From positions 1-11,144 of the forward strand of contig JAFDCA010000327.1 in the NCBI GenBank assembly GCA_019313025.1: a stretch of 11,144 bases of DNA, written 5' to 3'. A program made the translations under genes and the position numbers. This document shows, one piece after another, positions 6,914 to 11,144 of this stretch. The notes under the pieces were generated by a model. That model worked only from the letters and a program-made list of their open reading frames with translations. It was not told where the DNA came from and did not search any database. Positions within the stretch are counted from its first letter, which is position 1. Each line of letters starts with the position of its first letter. This DNA is from Deltaproteobacteria bacterium (GTDB lineage: Bacteria > Desulfobacterota > Desulfobacteria > Desulfobacterales > UBA11574).

Positions 6914-8605
6914 CTACGGGGAATTGGCAAGTCCAACATCCCATATCGAATAACCGTTGGATTCATATATTAGTTTCCAATATTTTGTTAATAGATTCAT
7001 AAAACATTTAATTTCTTGTATTGAAAAATTATCTTTTAAAAAATTATTGGCCAAATCCGTTCGCATCAGAATATGTGTCACATTCATAGACCGAATATAT
7101 TCCTTAAATTTTTTTTCATCTTGAGAGCTCTTTACCATATTCTTGATGGTATTCATTCCAAATGAAGACTCATTCTCGTACGCCCTGCCAAGATAATATC
7201 CCCGACGTCCCAAAAACATCGTAAAAATTTTAGCATCCATCGGTAAATTGTTGTTGATATATTCAACGGCATCATAATGCAAAAGATGACGCTTTAAAAA
7301 GGCCTCTTTGGTTTCTTTGCCCATCACATATGGAAACGGTTTGATTGTGTTGATCCGGCTTTTCAAATAGTTCAAATTTAGGATCAATAAGACGGCTACA
7401 ACGGTAAAGAGGAGTATTTTGGCAATTGATTTTACATTTTTTCCAAGCTGCAAAGAAGATAAAAACGTCTCCCCGTTCAACTTATCCAAAACATCTTTTA
7501 TCCCCATAACAGCAAGTATGGAAAGAAACGGCAAAACCGGCAGAATGTAACGAACCTGTTTTTGGGTTAAAAAGTATGCCATGAAAATAAAAATAACCGT
7601 AAAGCATACAAAAAACATTTTGTCCTTGCCATACCTTCTGTTAAGCCACGTAAAAGGCAAAAATATGATCAAAATTGGATTTAAAGAACCTTGAAAGTAC
7701 TGATAGCTGCTATCTTTTCCTTGAAAAAACATCCGTATGGGAATCAGCAGGGTTTCCCAGAAACTTTCGCCGTACATGGCTTCCCTCATCTTAAAGAAAC
7801 CGACCGTTTCGGTTTTATCGATGACCTGTCCCTGCAATACATCTATAACCGGCTGATGATGTATTAACTTAAAAAAGCTGTTAAAAAGCGGATAAAAGGG
7901 GTTTCCTGTCTGAAGATAATTCTTCACATACCAGGGTGACGCCACCAGGGCTGCAATAACAAAAAATAGTAAGCCGTATCGAAGTGCAACCATCTGCTTG
8001 TTCGTATCCCGAACATATCTGAAAATCACCATAAGAGTTACGATAAACCAGGCGATCAGGGCATTGTATTTCGATCCGATGGCGATTCCCATACACAATG
8101 AAGCAATCAAAAACCATTTGAACTCGCTATATTCAGAATCACGCCACCGAATAAATGCCAGAACACTGCCGGTGGTAAAAAAGGTCATTCCCAAATCCAC
8201 ATATGCGGAGGTGGACAGCCAGACCACGATCGGCGTCGTAACAAAAATAACCATCCCCAATAATCCCCAGTTGCGACCGAGCTTTTGTTTAAGATAAACA
8301 TTGATCAGCCATGCCGTGGTAATGCCGAAACCAAGATGGATGAATTTTGGCGCGATGTCATTTTTCAAATACAGGCAGACCAGATAAAGAAGATTGATAT
8401 ATACCGGATAGTACGAGTATTCCGCCCATGGTATTTCATAAAATCCGCCATGTTTAAGCCAGATCTTGGGAACGGCCAAATGATGGACCAGGGCGTCGCG
8501 GGAAATGGGAGGGGTGAAATTCAGGATAACTTCCGCGAAAAAAAACACCACAACAATCGCACATAAAACGAATGTTGCTGTCTTCTCCAGGGTTTTACGA
8601 TGCAT
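6914..8605 (-). CDS. ArnT/GT39-like membrane glycosyltransferase
   Basis: The 563-residue protein has a first helix at about 10-28, then an outer loop with PPISRDALVHH. D37 sits where ArnT/PMT-type GT-C enzymes carry their catalytic acid. Roughly ten more hydrophobic segments run to about residue 410. A soluble C-terminal domain (about 430-563) includes AVEYINNNLPMDAKI and ends SIWDVGLANSP. The whole resembles bacterial family 39 glycosyltransferases, which move a sugar from a polyprenyl-phosphate carrier to an acceptor on the outer face of the membrane. Donor and acceptor are unknown; the GT2 gene that converges on it is a plausible donor supplier. The ATG at 8605 has no Shine-Dalgarno, but an in-frame TAG a few codons upstream rules out a longer form. 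The two convergent stop codons are only 50 bp apart. The pilA terminator upstream indicates that it has its own promoter. Confidence 0.85.
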   Translation of the reverse strand: MHRKTLEKTATFVLCAIVVVFFFAEVILNFTPPISRDALVHHLAVPKIWLKHGGFYEIPWAEYSYYPVYINLLYLVCLYLKNDIAPKFIHLGFGITTAWLINVYLKQKLGRNWGLLGMVIFVTTPIVVWLSTSAYVDLGMTFFTTGSVLAFIRWRDSEYSEFKWFLIASLCMGIAIGSKYNALIAWFIVTLMVIFRYVRDTNKQMVALRYGLLFFVIAALVASPWYVKNYLQTGNPFYPLFNSFFKLIHHQPVIDVLQGQVIDKTETVGFFKMREAMYGESFWETLLIPIRMFFQGKDSSYQYFQGSLNPILIIFLPFTWLNRRYGKDKMFFVCFTVIFIFMAYFLTQKQVRYILPVLPFLSILAVMGIKDVLDKLNGETFLSSLQLGKNVKSIAKILLFTVVAVLLILNLNYLKSRINTIKPFPYVMGKETKEAFLKRHLLHYDAVEYINNNLPMDAKIFTMFLGRRGYYLGRAYENESSFGMNTIKNMVKSSQDEKKFKEYIRSMNVTHILMRTDLANNFLKDNFSIQEIKCFMNLLTKYWKLIYESNGYSIWDVGLANSP

Positions 8606-8656
8606 TTTTTCGGATGTTGCATTCTATCGGTTAAGATGTGGCGTTGACGTTTAAAG

Positions 8657-8683
8657 TCTATATCCACTTTTTTGGGTAATCAA
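8657..8683 (-). promoter_or_regulatory. Weak candidate promoter for the GT39-like gene
   Basis: Read on the minus strand, TTGATT (8678-8683) and TATAGA (8657-8662) are 15 bp apart, shorter than the ideal 17. They lie between the pilA terminator and the GT39-like ATG, where a promoter is expected if the terminator is efficient. The call rests mainly on position. Confidence 0.22.
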
Positions 8684-8693
8684 CCCTTGAAAT

Positions 8694-8725
8694 AAAAAAA
8701 GGAGGGGTTTCCCCCTCCTTTTTTT
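8694..8725 (-). terminator. pilA: Rho-independent terminator of pilA, symmetric and possibly bidirectional
   Basis: GGAGGGG (8701-8707) pairs perfectly with CCCCTCC (8712-8718) around a 4-nt loop. The flanking A7 (8694-8700) and T7 (8719-8725) extend the stem to 14 bp and supply a U-tract in either direction. It begins about 22 bp after the pilA stop codon, the expected place for ending the pilin transcript. It should also insulate pilA from the glycosyltransferase gene downstream. Confidence 0.9.
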
Positions 8726-8747
8726 GAAAAATCATTATTGTTAATGC

Positions 8748-9149
8748 TTAAAAGACATTTCCAGTGGAATCCAGTGTATAACTATTAGATGAATTGTTGT
8801 GACTGAACTGAATACCTGCGGGCGGAGTCGTGTAAACACTACCATCGCCACGGTCATGAATCGTATTTCCTGCCGTAGTCGCTGTTACGTTGACATCATC
8901 CACATAAGCACCAAAAGAAGCGTCAGCAACTACCTGGGTGGTTAAAATTGTTGGATCTGCAAAGTAAGCCATGGCTGCATTGTAAAAATTCTTGGCTTCA
9001 CTTTGGGCGGCCGAGTCCTGTCCTCTGGTCCGGTAGGCCAGAAAGTTCGGGATGGCGATGGCCGCCAGAATACCGATGATCGCAATAACGATCATCAACT
9101 CGATGAGTGTAAAACCTTTTTGATTCTTTTTTCTTAATTTCTGTAACAT
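8748..9149 (-). CDS. pilA: Type IV pilin major subunit, Geobacter-like N-terminus
   Basis: The 133-residue prepilin has a short basic leader ([12 protein letters not shown]) and a type III signal cleaved after G12 by prepilin peptidase. The mature protein of 121 residues begins [21 protein letters not shown]1 would be N-methylated, and E5 is the conserved residue needed for assembly. The N-terminal helix aligns without gaps to my recollection of Geobacter PilA up to about mature residue 53, then continues into a Ser/Thr/Asn-rich globular part of about 68 residues. There is no cysteine, so the usual C-terminal disulfide loop of type IVa pilins is absent. The protein would form fibres after export through the type IV pilus machinery, whose other genes are not in the window. 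An AGGAGG site 6 nt before the ATG, a sigma-54 promoter upstream and pilR next to it support the call. A minor pilin or pseudopilin is less likely given the strong expression signals. Confidence 0.93.
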   Translation of the reverse strand: MLQKLRKKNQKGFTLIELMIVIAIIGILAAIAIPNFLAYRTRGQDSAAQSEAKNFYNAAMAYFADPTILTTQVVADASFGAYVDDVNVTATTAGNTIHDRGDGSVYTTPPAGIQFSHNNSSNSYTLDSTGNVF

Positions 9150-9155
9150 GTTCTT

Positions 9156-9163
9156 CCTCCTCT
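9156..9163 (-). promoter_or_regulatory. pilA: Strong ribosome binding site of pilA
   Basis: The minus strand reads AGAGGAGG, then 6 nt, then the ATG at 9149. This is the best Shine-Dalgarno in the window and fits a highly expressed structural protein. It contrasts with the weak sites of the membrane glycosyltransferase genes. Confidence 0.85.
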
Positions 9164-9296
9164 AATGTTTTTTGTTTTAACGGATTGTCAAAAAAATTTA
9201 TGATTGAATAAAAACGGTTTTTAAAAAAGCATCTATTTTATTTACCACCCCCTCGACCCAACGCTTAATGATTTTTTAACGTTTGTTTTCATGGCA

Positions 9297-9312
9297 TGCA
9301 AGTTATGTGCCA
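9297..9312 (-). promoter_or_regulatory. pilA: Sigma-54 (RpoN) -24/-12 promoter of pilA
   Basis: The minus strand reads TGGCACATAACTTGCA, an exact match to the consensus TGGCAC-N5-TTGCA. The invariant GG (9311-9310) and GC (9299-9298) have the required 10 bp between them. Transcription should start near 9287, which gives a pilA leader of about 137 nt (9150-9286). I see no other gene in this leader. The sigma-54 activator gene pilR lies just upstream on the same strand, and pilA genes are known to be driven by PilR and RpoN in Pseudomonas and Geobacter. Confidence 0.92.
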
Positions 9313-9410
9313 CGGTATTTTATTGCATTTATCATGAGCCTAACATTCTGTTATTATGAAATATAAACAGGATATAAATATTTGCATGTCATTATGCTTT
9401 TGAATCCATC

Positions 9411-9427
9411 ATGACAAAATTTGTCAT
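9411..9427. promoter_or_regulatory. Palindromic operator, candidate upstream activating site for PilR
   Basis: ATGACAAAATTTGTCAT is a perfect palindrome of 8+1+8 bp. Its centre lies about 132 bp upstream of the predicted pilA start, a normal distance for an enhancer bound by an NtrC-family activator. Further half-sites are TGTCAT at 9387-9392 and CGTCAT at 9441-9446. PilR of Pseudomonas aeruginosa is reported to bind repeated TGTC elements upstream of pilA, which agrees with the half-site. Assignment to PilR is inferred from this and from position. Confidence 0.6.
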
Positions 9428-9464
9428 AAAAAATAAATTTCGTCATCTTTATAACAGGGCTTTT

Positions 9465-9491
9465 TTGTTTGAATAGGCTAGTTTCAAACAA
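9465..9491. repeat. 9-bp inverted repeat with 9-nt loop
   Basis: TTGTTTGAA (9465-9473) and TTCAAACAA (9483-9491) are perfect complements around TAGGCTAGT. On the minus strand the hairpin would lie about 195 nt after the pilR stop and be followed by A residues, so it is not a normal terminator. It could be a 3' RNA structure of pilR or a binding site upstream of pilA, or it could be chance in AT-rich DNA. Confidence 0.4.
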
Positions 9492-9685
9492 GATTTGGAC
9501 GTGTATTTTGATTTTGAAATAATTTGTTAATGAGAATTGCGGTTTGTAATGGTCTGGATTTATTCGTAAGATTTAAATATTTCAATTATCGTAAAAGTAT
9601 TTGCCAATCCTTCTAAGCGCGAAACCAAAAACAGGTCCTCCCGCCGGTGCAGAGCTCCTTTGGCGTGGCAACTGGTACGATTTCT

Positions 9686-11074
9686 TTATAATCCCAACTT
9701 TGTCATACGGTACCGAAACGTTCGAAAGCTGATATCCAGGAGTTCGGCGGCTTCTTGCTTTTTACCGCTGGTGCACTCAAGGGCCTTTACTAGATATGCC
9801 CTTTCGATCTCTTCGAGGATGGTATCCAGGGATACCCCGTTTTTCACCTCGTCCAAATCGAATTGCCTGTTTTTCACGCCCTTGATCCATCGTCGTTTGT
9901 GAACTGAAAGTGCCAGGCTGTCCGGAAGGATAATATTGGTGCTTGAAAGTGCCACACTTCGTTCCATCAAATTTTCAAGCTCCCGAATATTTCCGGGAAA
10001 ATCATATTTGTTTAACAGATCGATGGCATATGATGACATTTTGGTGACTTCTTTGCCCATCTCACGGGAATATTTTTCCAGAAAATGCTGGGCAAGAACA
10101 CGAAGATCGCTTTTTCTTTCCCTAAGAGGCGGCATCTTTATTTCAATGACATTGAGCCGATAAAAAAGATCTTCACGAAAATTACCGACAATCACCTCAT
10201 CTTCAAGCTTTTTGTTGGTTGCAGAGATAATTCTGATATCAACGGACACATCTTCGTTACTTCCCACGGGTTTGAAGACGCGTTCCTGCACGGCCCTTAG
10301 CAGCTTCACCTGTATGGGAAGGGTGAGTTCCCCGATTTCGTCCAGAAAGATCGTCCCTTTATCCGCGGCTTCAAAAAGTCCCTTTTTGTCGTGTGTCGCT
10401 CCGGTAAAAGCGCCTTTTTTATGTCCAAAAAGCTCACTCTCCATCAACGTTTCCGGAATACCCCCGCAGTTAACAACAACAAAGGGTTTGTCTCTTCGCT
10501 TGCTCTCGTCGTGTATGGCTTTTGCAATCAATTCTTTGCCGGTCCCGCTTTCTCCGGTAATGAGGATGCTGGTCTTGGTTTTGGCCACCTGACGGATAAG
10601 ATTGTAAATATTTCTCATGGCCGGGCTGTTCCCGACAATTTTTTCAAAATGAAGGGTCCTCTTGAGTTCATCGTCGAGAATCTCTTTTTCATGTTCGATG
10701 GTTCTGAGACTCAGGGCATTTTTGATGGTCTGCTTTAACTCTTCATTGTCAAAGGGTTTGGGAACAAAATCATAAGCACCCTCGTTCATGGCTTCAACGG
10801 CAGCCTCGGTGGATGCATAGGCTGAAATCATAATGACCACCGTATCTTGATTCTGTTCTCTCAATGCCTTTAACACATCAATTCCAGTGATATCTCCCAG
10901 CCTGATATCACATAGCAAAAGATCGAAGGCTGTTTTTTTAATCATGGATATGGCATTTTGACCGTTTTCAGCGCATGTAACCTGATATCCTTCTCTGGAC
11001 AGAAGGACTTCCAGCAATTCGCGCATGCTGAGTTCATCATCTACAACCAGTATATGGGGTATGTCATTTGTCAT
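9686..11074 (-). CDS. pilR: Sigma-54-dependent response regulator PilR
   Basis: The 462-residue protein has the full NtrC-family layout. The receiver domain (about 5-120) has acidic residues D12-D13, the phosphorylated aspartate D56 (LLLCDIRLGD), S84 and K106. The AAA+ domain (about 146-370) has Walker A GESGTGKE (174-181), the sigma-54-contacting GAFTGA loop (221-226) and Walker B TIFLDE (241-246). The C-terminal Fis-type helix-turn-helix (about 415-462) includes KKQEAAELLDISFRTFRYRM. When phosphorylated by its sensor kinase (PilS in known systems), it would form a ring and use ATP to open sigma-54 promoters. The pilA gene with a perfect -24/-12 promoter lies next downstream, so PilR is more likely than other NtrC-type regulators. 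An in-frame TGA just upstream fixes ATG 11074 as the start. No pilS is visible; it may lie beyond the right edge. Confidence 0.9.
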   Translation of the reverse strand: MTNDIPHILVVDDELSMRELLEVLLSREGYQVTCAENGQNAISMIKKTAFDLLLCDIRLGDITGIDVLKALREQNQDTVVIMISAYASTEAAVEAMNEGAYDFVPKPFDNEELKQTIKNALSLRTIEHEKEILDDELKRTLHFEKIVGNSPAMRNIYNLIRQVAKTKTSILITGESGTGKELIAKAIHDESKRRDKPFVVVNCGGIPETLMESELFGHKKGAFTGATHDKKGLFEAADKGTIFLDEIGELTLPIQVKLLRAVQERVFKPVGSNEDVSVDIRIISATNKKLEDEVIVGNFREDLFYRLNVIEIKMPPLRERKSDLRVLAQHFLEKYSREMGKEVTKMSSYAIDLLNKYDFPGNIRELENLMERSVALSSTNIILPDSLALSVHKRRWIKGVKNRQFDLDEVKNGVSLDTILEEIERAYLVKALECTSGKKQEAAELLDISFRTFRYRMTKLGL

Positions 11075-11144
11075 ATTTCATTCATCACAAGCAATTGGTT
11101 ATACAACATCGGTTGTCGAGCAGCGTTACACTGTATTTTATAAT

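Larger units (their letters stand above)
9313..9685 (-). other. Non-coding region between the pilA promoter and pilR
   Basis: This 373-bp AT-rich stretch shows no believable gene on either strand; stops are frequent and no reading frame has a good start. It holds the TGTCAT-type palindrome at 9411-9427 with extra half-sites nearby, and an inverted repeat at 9465-9491. No classical U-tract terminator for pilR could be found, so read-through from pilR toward pilA is possible. Confidence 0.6.

Noticed and set aside
9207..9222. A short palindrome, AAAAACGGTTTTT, in the pilA leader
   Set aside because: It is almost all A/T with a one-base centre, cannot form a stable hairpin and is expected by chance in this AT-rich leader.
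9660..9902. An 80-codon plus-strand frame across the pilR 3' end
   Set aside because: Most of it is antisense to the PilR helix-turn-helix region, and it has no ribosome binding site or family features.
10212..10592. A 126-codon plus-strand frame within pilR
   Set aside because: It lies opposite the highly conserved AAA+ domain of PilR and shows no domain of its own.

Overview
The window looks like a chromosomal segment of a Gram-negative bacterium, most likely a deltaproteobacterium in the broad sense (Desulfobacterota). This is inferred from three things: a short Geobacter-type PilA pilin, a pilR-pilA arrangement with a sigma-54 promoter, and membrane glycosyltransferases with C-terminal TPR repeats, which are common in that group. 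Base composition is moderately AT-rich. I see no RNA genes, insertion sequences, CRISPR arrays or phage genes.

Layout. Positions 1-4838 (minus strand) hold three co-oriented multi-pass membrane protein genes. In transcription order these are a YfhO-like protein (2607-4838), a GT-C/TPR protein of the TMTC type (643-2598) and a second GT-C/TPR paralogue that runs off the left edge (1-568). A 294-bp divergent spacer (4839-5132) with promoter-like elements facing both ways separates them from a plus-strand pair. That pair is a class I SAM methyltransferase (5133-5861) followed directly by a DPM1/GtrB-type family 2 glycosyltransferase (5877-6863). Convergent to this pair is an ArnT/GT39-like membrane glycosyltransferase (6914-8605, minus). 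A strong terminator hairpin (8694-8725) then separates it from the type IV pilin gene pilA (8748-9149, minus). A 536-bp non-coding region follows, with a perfect sigma-54 promoter (9297-9312) and an upstream palindrome (9411-9427). The sigma-54 activator gene pilR (9686-11074, minus) completes the window.

How the genes may work together. PilR is very likely the direct activator of pilA: the regulator, a candidate enhancer site, the -24/-12 promoter and a strong ribosome binding site lie in order on one strand. The other six genes form an envelope glycan or protein-glycosylation cluster. The GT2 enzyme would load a sugar onto a polyprenyl phosphate on the cytoplasmic side, and the GT-C enzymes would transfer it on the outer side of the membrane. 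Whether the acceptor is the neighbouring pilin, other exported proteins or a polysaccharide cannot be decided from sequence.

The most useful additions here are the edge-truncated paralogue at 1-568 and the complete pilA control region.
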